Assembly: GCA_030525455.1 (NCBI GenBank)
Contig: JAUNER010000004.1
Span: forward strand, 49,451-113,450
Length of the DNA stretch: 64,000 nucleotides
DNA from: Akkermansia sp.
GTDB taxonomy: Bacteria > Verrucomicrobiota > Verrucomicrobiia > Verrucomicrobiales > Akkermansiaceae
Direction: 5' to 3'
Shown here: positions 36,481 through 44,231 of the stretch, piece after piece
How the letters are laid out: each line of letters opens with the position of its first letter
Numbering within the stretch: position 1 is the first letter of the stretch
Translations under genes and position numbers: made by a program
Notes under the pieces: model-generated
Databases searched by the model: none
Told to the model about the DNA's origin: nothing
The model's input: only the letters and a program-made list of their open reading frames with translations

Positions 36481-36990
36481 ATGAATGCGACCATAGAACA
36501 AGCAATTAATGAACAAATCAAATGGGAAATGTACTCCGCTAACCTTTATCTTTCCATGTCTGCATGGCTTCAGGATGAAGGCTTATCCGGCTTTGCCAAC
36601 TGGATGCGTGTACAGTACCAAGAAGAAACTGACCACGCTTTGAAATTCTACGATTTCATCTTATCTCGCGGAGGCAAAGTAACATTAAGCCAGATTGATG
36701 CTCCTCCCACCACATGGGATAGCGTACTTGATGTTTTTGAGGCCACTCTCACTCATGAACAAGAAGTAACTCGCCGAATTAATGAGCTTACTTACCTCAC
36801 TAAGGAAGTCAAAGACTTTGCCTCTGACATTTTCATGCAATGGTTTGTCACAGAACAAATCGAAGAGGAAGAAAACGTACGCGACATTCTCAATAAACTT
36901 CGCCTAATCAAGGGCGAAGGTCAAGGGATGCTTATGCTCGACCAGGAAATGGCTCAGCGTGTCTACACCCCAAGCACTACAAATGCTTAA
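36481..36990 (+). CDS. Ferritin (non-haem iron storage)
   Basis: A 169-residue four-helix ferritin of the bacterial FtnA type that oxidises and stores iron. The ferroxidase ligands are visible in order: Glu in NEQIKWEMYSANLYL, Glu-x2-His in QYQEETDHALKFYDFI, Glu in EATLTHEQEVTRRI, and Gln/Glu in MQWFVTEQIEEEENV. The length and C-terminal helix are normal, and no haem-binding Met typical of bacterioferritin is apparent. The gene is monocistronic, with a shared terminator at the 3' side. Confidence 0.95.
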   Translation: MNATIEQAINEQIKWEMYSANLYLSMSAWLQDEGLSGFANWMRVQYQEETDHALKFYDFILSRGGKVTLSQIDAPPTTWDSVLDVFEATLTHEQEVTRRINELTYLTKEVKDFASDIFMQWFVTEQIEEEENVRDILNKLRLIKGEGQGMLMLDQEMAQRVYTPSTTNA

Positions 36991-37020
36991 GTAAATTTAT
37001 TTCTCTAAGCTTTTACAACA

Positions 37021-37066
37021 AGCCGCCCCAATGCGAAATTAATCCGCACATGGGGCGGCTTTTATA
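37021..37066. terminator. Bidirectional terminator between ferritin and the phage-tail-like gene
   Basis: AGCCGCCCCA pairs with TGGGGCGGCT, with an inner partial stem, and is followed by TTTTAT on the plus strand. Confidence 0.88.
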
Positions 37067-37083
37067 ATCACGATAAGCTCCGT

Positions 37084-39555
37084 TTACAACTCAATCTTAA
37101 AGTTAATTGCTAAAATATTAAATGCTCCCGGTTCCTCGATTCTCAAGGCAAAAACCGGTTGCTCACCAAAACCATAATTATGAGTTGTGCGTACATAGCC
37201 GGAATATGGTCCGGATAATTGATAACGCAGAGGCTCAAAATGACGCCATGATTTATCATGCCCTGTGCCGTAAGAAAAATTCAGAGTGCTTTTATGTAGC
37301 AAAATGCTTGCTCTAAGTTGATTTTTTAAGCGTCCTAGTGTCTCTAATGATTCCAATGGCATACTAAAAACCTCTGCACAAATAGGTAAGCCTACGCTTA
37401 TGGTGTCTCCTTCTGTTACCCCTTCCGGCAATAATAGAACCCCATTATCACTTACCTCCGTCAAACAAACAGAAGCATCCGTCTTTTGACAATAGACAAA
37501 ACACCCCGCCAGATGTTGCAGAGATGCTAAATCTTCCGTAGAAGCTGACATAATGACAGTTGAATCTGTAAAACAATTCTGCTCCGTCATTCGTTCAATG
37601 GTGATAAACTTCCCCATACTACTCGAATGTTCTACGCTAACCCATACTTCTTCATCGACACTTTGACTTTCCCCTCTACATGCCGTAACAGATAAAATGC
37701 GACCCTCTGCTAATTGGTGCGTATGCCAAGCGACTACATTTTGCTCTTTATTCATCGTCATGCACAAAACAGACCCATCCTGCATCACGCACCACACTTG
37801 AAAAGCACTACTACGCTGTACACACCAATCTATTATTCCCTTAGCCGTCAAATGCTCTGCTAGTAAACTCACATCTCGAGTTTGAAACCCATCCGCTTCT
37901 ATAGAATAGTACAGTTCTCTAACCTTACGCCCACCTTGTTGCACAAACAATAGGCTATTCTCTACTGTCAAGGCGTCTAAACTCGTTGCCCCGACACCGG
38001 AATGTCGTTCAAACTCCGCATTACTCGCACTTAGCCCGGCATTATCGCCGGCCTTTAGTCGCCATTCCCCCTCGCTAGTCCCCAGCATCATACCTCGCAA
38101 CGAAGCTAACCACTCGATTTGATTCTGTTGCGATGCGGCCAGAGTCAAAATCATAGCCGCATCAGATGATTCACTTATATGAAAATTCCCAAAATCATCC
38201 ACAGCACTTGCCCATAGTGTCTGGGGTTGACCTTTTGTGCCCCCAAACCACAACCGACCTTGATGAAATTCAACCGTTCGAGGATAACCATTATGCTCCC
38301 CAAATGCCCCAAAACTCCAATGATATGTATCACACTCTGTCAGAGAAAACCCCACATGAGCCAGTACGTTTTTTACATATACTTCCGTTGGTGAAATAAA
38401 CTCCTCTACCATCAACTCATGGTCATACACACAATGTGCCGATGTCAGAACCGGAGAACCAATGGCACTTCCTTCTTTATAGGAATACAATTTAAATTTA
38501 TAGAAAGCCCAATCCGCTTCATCCCCACTTAGTGCAAAATTATTTCTAGCCCCCTCTTTCTGAGCAAAAGACTTTATCATTGCCCAATTTAATTCTGCTT
38601 GATTGGGTAAATAATAACTCCCATCCGGCACACCACGGCACAGCCCCCACTCTGCATCCCATGTACCACTTGTTTCTACTGTCCATGTTCCTTTCACATA
38701 CAAATATGCACTAGCATCTGCACCCTCTTCAAAAAATGAAGTATACGACTTCGGGGAATCTTTCCCGCTCACATAATCTTTTGTCTTATCAAAATCTTTC
38801 ACACAGGTATAGCAGTTTCGCCAGCCATTCTCGCCCGGTACAGAAAACGTATCTCCCTTAAACAAATTCACATTCAATGAACTTAAATTAAAAAATGGCT
38901 TTTGATTCCCAGTCAACGTCTGTTCGCCATACGCACGGGTAATTCGCACATATTCTTTGTTCACCATCTGAGGGGTAAACACAGAGGCATCAGTCCGTAA
39001 CCGTATCTTATTAACACCACTTACAGACTCTAGCCTACACTCTAATTTCACGCTATTTGCTATGCTGCTTTCATAGGGCACAGTCTTAAATTGAAACGTC
39101 CTTAAAGTCCACTCAGTATCTCCATATCTAGCCAAAACCATGGGCATACTTTGAGGCTCTACACAGTAGAGCATATCATTTAACTGCTGCATTCGTAGAT
39201 TTCTAATCTGTTCGTCTGTCTGCCATGGCGTCTCTGTAACAACTTCTTCCCCGGCGGCATTTCTTACCAATTCACCATTTTTATAATAACGTATGTATCC
39301 GCTACCTATTTCCAGCACATATTGTTCGTGTGCCGAATACTTAAAAGTAACCACTCTCACCACCCCGGTTTGGGATTTTGCATAAGCTTGCACACTTGTG
39401 CCCGGGCGTCGCTTTAACCCACCAAATGGTGTCACTAAAAAATTCTGCAATTTCCCCGCACCTCGTGCCACCGGGTCTAAATCCACCCGACCTGCCAGCC
39501 AAGGACTTAATTCCCCGGCCGTAAAACTTAATCTTTGTAATTCTTGTGTTGCCAT
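37084..39555 (-). CDS. Phage tail structural protein homologue (T7 gp12 / tail tubular B-like), isolated
   Basis: An 823-residue protein whose start (LSFTAGELSPWLAGRVDL, then NFLVTPFGGLKRRPGT) is the signature of phage tail-tube or nozzle-like proteins. A second family phrase appears near the middle (PRTVEFHQGRLWFGGTKGQPQ, TLWASAVDDFGNF). It has no signal peptide or membrane segment. Full length and an open frame argue against a decayed prophage. No other phage gene (terminase, portal, capsid, integrase, lysis) is visible in the window: upstream are nagZ and pyrE on the same strand, downstream is ferritin. It starts 61 bases after nagZ with no terminator seen between, so it may be read with that operon. 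Confidence 0.85.
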   Translation of the reverse strand: MATQELQRLSFTAGELSPWLAGRVDLDPVARGAGKLQNFLVTPFGGLKRRPGTSVQAYAKSQTGVVRVVTFKYSAHEQYVLEIGSGYIRYYKNGELVRNAAGEEVVTETPWQTDEQIRNLRMQQLNDMLYCVEPQSMPMVLARYGDTEWTLRTFQFKTVPYESSIANSVKLECRLESVSGVNKIRLRTDASVFTPQMVNKEYVRITRAYGEQTLTGNQKPFFNLSSLNVNLFKGDTFSVPGENGWRNCYTCVKDFDKTKDYVSGKDSPKSYTSFFEEGADASAYLYVKGTWTVETSGTWDAEWGLCRGVPDGSYYLPNQAELNWAMIKSFAQKEGARNNFALSGDEADWAFYKFKLYSYKEGSAIGSPVLTSAHCVYDHELMVEEFISPTEVYVKNVLAHVGFSLTECDTYHWSFGAFGEHNGYPRTVEFHQGRLWFGGTKGQPQTLWASAVDDFGNFHISESSDAAMILTLAASQQNQIEWLASLRGMMLGTSEGEWRLKAGDNAGLSASNAEFERHSGVGATSLDALTVENSLLFVQQGGRKVRELYYSIEADGFQTRDVSLLAEHLTAKGIIDWCVQRSSAFQVWCVMQDGSVLCMTMNKEQNVVAWHTHQLAEGRILSVTACRGESQSVDEEVWVSVEHSSSMGKFITIERMTEQNCFTDSTVIMSASTEDLASLQHLAGCFVYCQKTDASVCLTEVSDNGVLLLPEGVTEGDTISVGLPICAEVFSMPLESLETLGRLKNQLRASILLHKSTLNFSYGTGHDKSWRHFEPLRYQLSGPYSGYVRTTHNYGFGEQPVFALRIEEPGAFNILAINFKIEL

Positions 39556-39616
39556 GCTTTAAGCACAGCATAAATCATCACCCCTGTCATCTCGCCTAAT
39601 GCGGCACTCATTCTCT

Positions 39617-40675
39617 CTAATACCTCTGCACCGGTGATGATGCCGTGGAGAACCTAGGTTCGGGATATTTTCTCATGAGGGACTCGGCTTTCTGAAGGCA
39701 GTCATCCCAAAGCTTTGCATCATTCAAGGGATGCGAAAGTTGCGAAATAAGTCGCTCAATGCGAATCTCTGACTCGATCGCATCAAGCAATGTTGTATGG
39801 CTTAATCGCTCTGCAATAGCTGGTAAATACTCACCTGCATCATGACAAACCAAGGGTAAATCACACCCGGCCTGTAAAGAAAGGACCACAGCTTCATCTA
39901 AAGAAAAGCGTTTCATGATAGCCCCCATACACAGATCATCAGTAAACACGACGCCTCGGTAATCTAAACGGTCTCGTAAAAGCTTCCTCACAACATGGGG
40001 CGAAAGTGATGAAGGTAATTTATCATCTATGCTTGTTAGCATCAAATGAGCCACCATCAGGCTAGGTAATGAGTTCCCCAATGCCATGAATGGAAGCATA
40101 TCTGAAGCCAAAAATTCGTCTATGCTTTGACAAATAGTAGGTAAATCAAAATGAGGGTCATTTGCGGCCCGCCCCATACCGGGAAAATGCTTCCCACAAC
40201 TTAGCACTCCATGATGGACTAAGTTTGAGGAGTACATTCCGGTAAAAGAAATTACCTGCTGAGCTTCATCCCCCCAGCATCGACTGGGTAACGCATTTGG
40301 CACAGTAGGGTCATAACAAATATCCATCACCGGGGCAAAATTGAGATTCACCCCCAGTAATCGCAGACTCCATGCTGTAATTTCTGCCAGATGAACTACT
40401 CCGTCTCTATCCCCACTAGCGGCTACGGCCGACGCTGAGGGGAGATGCAATCCTAGGGCGGCCGTTCGTACCACTCGCCCGCCTTCTTGGTCGATGGCTA
40501 TGATAGGATGATGATTCGTCAATGACCGCAAATGGTCTGTCAACGCCCGCAGTTGTGCCATTGATTCCACGTTCCGTGCAAACAACACAAATCCAGCCGG
40601 TTGTAACTGACGAATATAGGCTTGCTCTAACTGTGTTAAAGCAAGCCCATTAATACCTATCATTATAGGGAGCAT
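39617..40675 (-). CDS. nagZ: Beta-N-acetylglucosaminidase, GH3 family (NagZ-like)
   Basis: 352 residues, the usual size of NagZ, which removes GlcNAc from anhydro-muropeptides during peptidoglycan recycling. The GH3 motif reads KHFPGMGRAANDPHFDLP: the Asp-x-His pair that serves as acid/base is kept (as DPH), while the usual KHFPGHG has Met in place of its His. The catalytic nucleophile lies in VVFTDDLCMGAI. There is no signal peptide, so it is cytosolic. It lies 18 bases after pyrE on the same strand. The L,D-transpeptidase gene nearby also concerns the cell wall. Confidence 0.92.
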   Translation of the reverse strand: MLPIMIGINGLALTQLEQAYIRQLQPAGFVLFARNVESMAQLRALTDHLRSLTNHHPIIAIDQEGGRVVRTAALGLHLPSASAVAASGDRDGVVHLAEITAWSLRLLGVNLNFAPVMDICYDPTVPNALPSRCWGDEAQQVISFTGMYSSNLVHHGVLSCGKHFPGMGRAANDPHFDLPTICQSIDEFLASDMLPFMALGNSLPSLMVAHLMLTSIDDKLPSSLSPHVVRKLLRDRLDYRGVVFTDDLCMGAIMKRFSLDEAVVLSLQAGCDLPLVCHDAGEYLPAIAERLSHTTLLDAIESEIRIERLISQLSHPLNDAKLWDDCLQKAESLMRKYPEPRFSTASSPVQRY

Positions 40676-40693
40676 TGTCCCAAAAATTTAATT

Positions 40694-41254
40694 TTATTTA
40701 CCCAATAGAGTCGTGCGTGTGTACATCGGGTACACCGGAATGCCACGGGCTTCAATTGCTTCTCGACCACCTTCTTCGCGGTCCAGAAGTACCAAAGCGG
40801 CCACAACTTTACCACCTTCGGCTTCGATGGCATCGATAGCTTTCAAGGTAGAACCACCGGTTGTAATCACATCGTCTACAACCAAAACAACATCGCCTTC
40901 CTTAAAATTCCCCTCAATGCGACGACCACGACCATGGTCTTTTGCTTCTTTACGGACGGTGATGACATTAAGTGGTTTCTCTGCTTTTTCAATAGAGCTA
41001 TACATACCCACAGCTAATGAAATAGGGTCTGCTCCCATTGTCATACCACCAATAACCGAAATTTCCGGGAATTTTGGCAAAATTTCTTCCTTTACCAGAT
41101 TCCACCCCATGGCTCCAATCAAATTTGCACCAACGGGGTCAAGTGCTGTCATGCGACAATCAACATATAAATCAGACACTTTACCGGAAGCTAAAGTAAA
41201 AGTACCGGTACGGACGGATTTTTCCAAAAGAATGCTTTTAAGTTGTTCGTTCAT
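40694..41254 (-). CDS. pyrE: Orotate phosphoribosyltransferase
   Basis: 186 residues from the ATG at 41254. Transfers the ribose phosphate of PRPP to orotate to make OMP in pyrimidine synthesis. The PRPP-binding loop is VVLVVDDVITTGGSTLKAI, and the flexible catalytic loop is RKEAKDHGRGRRIEGNF with the expected Lys and His. The frame opens at 41308, but the extra 18 residues (FAKLRQIIIFSC) look non-coding, while a TATAAT box about 10 bases before the 41254 ATG supports the shorter protein with a very short leader. First gene of a likely pyrE-nagZ transcript; divergent from the L,D-transpeptidase gene. Confidence 0.94.
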   Translation of the reverse strand: MNEQLKSILLEKSVRTGTFTLASGKVSDLYVDCRMTALDPVGANLIGAMGWNLVKEEILPKFPEISVIGGMTMGADPISLAVGMYSSIEKAEKPLNVITVRKEAKDHGRGRRIEGNFKEGDVVLVVDDVITTGGSTLKAIDAIEAEGGKVVAALVLLDREEGGREAIEARGIPVYPMYTRTTLLGK

Positions 41255-41380
41255 ACAGGAAAAAATTATAATCTGCCGGAGTTTAGCGAAATTTTTTGCA
41301 AAAATCAACGATTATCAGCAAGCTATTCTTGACAAATTGCCCTCGGCACTTCATAAACTGCCTGCCGCAAATTTTCATCC

Positions 41381-42001
41381 ATGAAGTATCTTATTTCAGC
41401 TCTGATTGCTTTAAGCTCCCTGCTTGTGTCTTGTTCTCATTTCAACAAGTATCGTTTCGGGGAAAATTCAAATTCTTATTTAGCCGGTATCGGTACTTCT
41501 TCCGGTGTCAATACAGACATCCCCCCGGAAGCTCGCCTAGGCCAGGGCTACTGGGATATGCCGGCCGACCTCAAAGGACAAAAACACATCATCATCGACC
41601 TAGAAACACAAAAGGTCTTTTACTATGTAGGCAATAACCTTGTCGGCTACTCTCCTATGTCTTCCGGCAAAGAGGGATTCGGTACGCCTAAAGGAACGTT
41701 CAAAATCATCCAAAAGGATGCTAATTACAAATCCGGCACATACGGTGTGCTTCGCAATCGTGCCACCGGCGAAATTGTCAATGCTGACCACAATACAAAA
41801 AGTGGCAAAAAAATCCCTGCCGGAGCCTACTTCGACCCTGCTCCTATGCCCTACTGGATGCGTATTACCGGGGGCTATGGTATGCACGTCGGCTTTGTTG
41901 CCGGCTATCCTGTAAGCCATGGATGCGTGCGTTTGCCCGAAGATATGGCAAAAATCTTTTTTGAAAACACCCCCCTCGGCACAAAAGTCACCATTCGTTA
42001 A
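41381..42001 (+). CDS. L,D-transpeptidase lipoprotein (YkuD/ErfK family)
   Basis: 206 residues with a lipoprotein signal ending LVSC (Cys18). The YkuD catalytic motif is complete: His in GMHVGF and SHGCVRLP with Cys182. L,D-transpeptidases make 3-3 cross-links in peptidoglycan or attach proteins to it. A strand pattern typical of the fold starts at HIIIDLETQKVFYYVGNNLVG. A promoter candidate (TTGACA, 17 bases, CATAAA) lies upstream, divergent from pyrE. A hairpin terminator follows. Confidence 0.93.
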   Translation: MKYLISALIALSSLLVSCSHFNKYRFGENSNSYLAGIGTSSGVNTDIPPEARLGQGYWDMPADLKGQKHIIIDLETQKVFYYVGNNLVGYSPMSSGKEGFGTPKGTFKIIQKDANYKSGTYGVLRNRATGEIVNADHNTKSGKKIPAGAYFDPAPMPYWMRITGGYGMHVGFVAGYPVSHGCVRLPEDMAKIFFENTPLGTKVTIR

Positions 42002-42023
42002 CACTCTATCATTTCTTAATTAA

Positions 42024-42063
42024 GGAGACTTGTCTACCTCCCGTAGGCAAGTCTCTTTGTTTT
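42024..42063 (+). terminator. Terminator of the L,D-transpeptidase gene
   Basis: GAGACTTG pairs with CAAGTCTC, with inner CTAC/GTAG pairs, followed by TTTGTTTT. Confidence 0.82.
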
Positions 42064-42080
42064 ATCCGTCGCTCTTTTAA

Positions 42081-42120
42081 TAGAAGCTTCTATTTTATCA
42101 CACAATTGCACCATGTGTGA
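42081..42120. promoter_or_regulatory. Palindromes in the spacer upstream of the RlmI-type methyltransferase gene
   Basis: TAGAAGCTTCTA (perfect 12-base palindrome, 42081-42092) is followed by TCACACA-x9-TGTGTGA (42098-42120). They could be operator sites. The rest of the 320-base spacer (42002-42321) holds only the terminator and one doubtful minus-strand frame. Confidence 0.3.
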
Positions 42121-42321
42121 CCATACATGAGGCCGTTTTTTAATTTCATTTTGAAGATGAATCCATAAGATTATCCAAACATCATAAAAAAGTACCAATA
42201 TTGCACAGTTCTCAGATAAATAAAAAAGAAGAATCCACATCCTCCCCCAAAAAGTACTACGCTTCATTGCAAAAACAGTCCAACACCAGATTTAATCTTG
42301 AAAAATCTTGAATTCTCATGT

Positions 42322-43521
42322 ATGTCCAGTCGTGCTATGGCAGGTCTGTTTATATCACCGAGAGCTAGAATTTTTCAAGGGCATGATTGGGTATACGGCA
42401 CAGAAGTACGTAAAGTATATGGCAATCCTCAGCCCGGTGACGTTATATCTCTAAAAGATTTCAAAGATAGATTTTTAGGCTCAGCCATTTATAATCCACA
42501 ATCCCAAATTGTGGCTCGCAGATTTTCGCGAAGAAAACAAGGCTTAGATAGTGATTTCTTTTTCCGTCGCATCGGTCAAGCAATAGAACTAAGAAACAAA
42601 ACCCTACCTGGCGAGACCCTCACACGACTTGTATGGAGCGAATCAGATGGGTTGCCGGGACTTATCGTCGACCGATATGCAGATTTTTTAGTAGTGCAGA
42701 CCCTGACATTAGCCATGGAAAAGCGACTTCACATCATCTTAAATGTGCTCGAGGAGTTGCTTAACCCCACAGGCATTATCGTCAGAAACGACTCTCCTAT
42801 GCTTGTAGCAGAAGGCATTGAACAAAAAGTATATGTAGCCAGAGGCAAAGAACCACAACCCTTTATCGCCACGGGTAGAAACATACAATTCATGCTGGAC
42901 TTAAGCACCGGGCAAAAGACAGGTCTCTACCTAGACCAGCTAGACAACTATGCCGCTGTTGCAGAATTTGCAAAGGGCAGACGCGTGCTTGATTGCTTCT
43001 GTAACCAAGGTGGCTTTGCTTTAGCTTGTGCCCTAGCCGGTGCAGCAGAAGTAACAGCAGTCGACGTTTCTCAAGATGCCATGGATGCTGTAGCACGAAA
43101 TGCCAAACTCAATAATGTGCAAATAAACTGTATCACAGACAACGCTTTTGATTTCCTAAAAAAACAAGCCAACCTCGTTCGAGAAGGAGGCGAAAGAAAA
43201 TGGGACCTCATTATTCTAGACCCACCCTCATTTACCAGAAACAAAAAATCCGTGCACGACGCTATGCGTGGGTACAAAGAAATTCATCTTCGTGCCATGA
43301 AATTATTAGCCCCGGGGGGAATTCTTTCCACCTTCTGCTGCTCACACCATGCCGGGACGGAATTATTCCGAGACAGCATCTTGCAAGCAGCAATTGATGC
43401 TCCGGCCACGCTTCGTCTCTTGAAGCAACATGGTCAACGCCCGGATCACCCCATCCTGCTTAATATACCGGAAACCGAATATCTAAAAGGGTTTACATAC
43501 GAATTGCTAGCCGGTCGATAA
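42322..43521 (+). CDS. Class I SAM-dependent rRNA methyltransferase (RlmI/RlmK-like)
   Basis: 399 residues from the ATG at 42322 (a TTG at 42298 in the same frame is less likely). The N-terminal PUA-like domain is at about residues 1-75 (SPRARIFQGHDWVYGTEV). A linker domain contains TLTRLVWSESDGLPGLIVDRY. The Rossmann methyltransferase domain has the SAM motif VLDCFCNQGGFALACALAGAAEVTAVD, and motif IV is LIILDPPSFTRNK. RlmI methylates C5 of a cytosine in 23S rRNA; the exact target here is inferred. A catalytic Cys occurs in LSTFCCSHH. A terminator follows the gene. Confidence 0.92.
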   Translation: MSSRAMAGLFISPRARIFQGHDWVYGTEVRKVYGNPQPGDVISLKDFKDRFLGSAIYNPQSQIVARRFSRRKQGLDSDFFFRRIGQAIELRNKTLPGETLTRLVWSESDGLPGLIVDRYADFLVVQTLTLAMEKRLHIILNVLEELLNPTGIIVRNDSPMLVAEGIEQKVYVARGKEPQPFIATGRNIQFMLDLSTGQKTGLYLDQLDNYAAVAEFAKGRRVLDCFCNQGGFALACALAGAAEVTAVDVSQDAMDAVARNAKLNNVQINCITDNAFDFLKKQANLVREGGERKWDLIILDPPSFTRNKKSVHDAMRGYKEIHLRAMKLLAPGGILSTFCCSHHAGTELFRDSILQAAIDAPATLRLLKQHGQRPDHPILLNIPETEYLKGFTYELLAGR

Positions 43522-43558
43522 TTTTACAAACCATCAATAATTACTTGGAATAAATAAC

Positions 43559-43596
43559 TTACCTCACCCTATAATTGAGTGAGGTAATTTTTTTTG
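43559..43596 (+). terminator. Terminator of the methyltransferase gene
   Basis: TTACCTCAC pairs perfectly with GTGAGGTAA around an 11-base loop, followed by T8. Confidence 0.92.
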
Positions 43597-43605
43597 AAAA
43601 AAGTC

Positions 43606-43634
43606 TTGCATACACCCTACCGCAAGCGTATATT
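43606..43634 (+). promoter_or_regulatory. Strong promoter for a structured RNA upstream of the KH-domain gene
   Basis: TTGCAT, an exact 17-base spacer and TATATT, directly after a terminator. The expected start is about 43642. Confidence 0.75.
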
Positions 43635-43641
43635 CAGCCTT

Positions 43642-43750
43642 GAGCAGGTGAGCGCTCGTTAAAAAAGCTCTCTATAACCTCGGGTTATAGTATTCATAGG
43701 GTAGTTGGGGCCCAGTGGGAATTTATTCCCACTGGGACTTACTGTTTTTA
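43642..43750 (+). ncRNA. Putative structured small RNA or mRNA leader
   Basis: About 109 bases with no reading frame of note. Three hairpins are evident. The first is GAGC-x8-GCTC. The second is CTATAACC-tcg-GGTTATAG. The third is CCCAGTGGGAAT-tt-ATTCCCACTGGG, a 12-base-pair stem followed by ACTTACTGTTTTTA. It could be a free-standing RNA whose last hairpin is a weak terminator, or a leader of the KH-domain gene that starts 51 bases further on. It does not match the SRP RNA, tmRNA, RNase P or riboswitch cores I can recall. Confidence 0.55.
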
Positions 43751-43801
43751 GGGGGGGAATAATAAAATTTAGAATCATGTCTCTAAACAAACTTCCCGAA
43801 T

Positions 43802-44143
43802 ATGAACGAATATGATACTAGTAAACGAGTATCATCTTTAACCGCATTCACAGCCATGCAACCAGCCGTTGAACAAATCCGTCAATATCTTCAACTCATC
43901 GCCTTGCAGTTCATTCAGCATCCGGAACAAGCAGAACTTCGTGTAGCTGAATCTGCAAACGGAGACATTGTTCGCTTTCGCCTCATCCTCGAAAAAACGG
44001 ATGTAGCTCGCATCATTGGTCGCAATGGCATGACAGCATCAGCCATTCGATCATTAGCGAAAGCGGCTGGCGAAAAACACAACATCAAGGTAATTGTGCA
44101 CATGCTATCTCACGAAGAAGTCGCCCAAGAAGCCGCTAATTGA
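43802..44143 (+). CDS. KH-domain RNA-binding protein (KhpA-like)
   Basis: 113 residues with a single type II KH domain. The RNA-binding GxxG loop is GRNG (residues 73-76) in DVARIIGRNGMTASAIRSLAKAAG. KhpA-type proteins bind many small and messenger RNAs and often pair with KhpB; in many bacteria the gene sits next to rpsP, which is not the case here. The N-terminus has an extra 20 residues. Upstream lies a structured RNA with its own promoter, and a run of seven G at 43751-43757 precedes the leader. The gene may be read from that promoter. It ends at a terminator shared with lnt. Confidence 0.88.
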   Translation: MNEYDTSKRVSSLTAFTAMQPAVEQIRQYLQLIALQFIQHPEQAELRVAESANGDIVRFRLILEKTDVARIIGRNGMTASAIRSLAKAAGEKHNIKVIVHMLSHEEVAQEAAN

Positions 44144-44167
44144 GCACATTTCTCTGCAATTTTCCAA

Positions 44168-44200
44168 GAAAAAGCCTCTTCTAAATGAAGAGGCTTTTTT
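44168..44200. terminator. Bidirectional terminator between the KH-domain gene and lnt
   Basis: AAAAAGCCTCTT-ctaaatg-AAGAGGCTTTTTT, T-rich on both strands. Confidence 0.9.
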
Positions 44201-44231
44201 ATTTGATAGACATTAAGAAAAACCAATAAAT

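Noticed and set aside
39528..39611. 27-codon minus-strand frame between nagZ and the phage-tail gene, overlapping the tail gene start
   Set aside because: The position would suit translational coupling, but the frame is too short to support without conservation data.
42034..42267. 77-codon minus-strand frame between the L,D-transpeptidase and methyltransferase genes
   Set aside because: Its 3' end lies inside the terminator hairpin of the upstream gene, it covers two palindromes, and the protein matches nothing I recognise. Retained only as a remote possibility.
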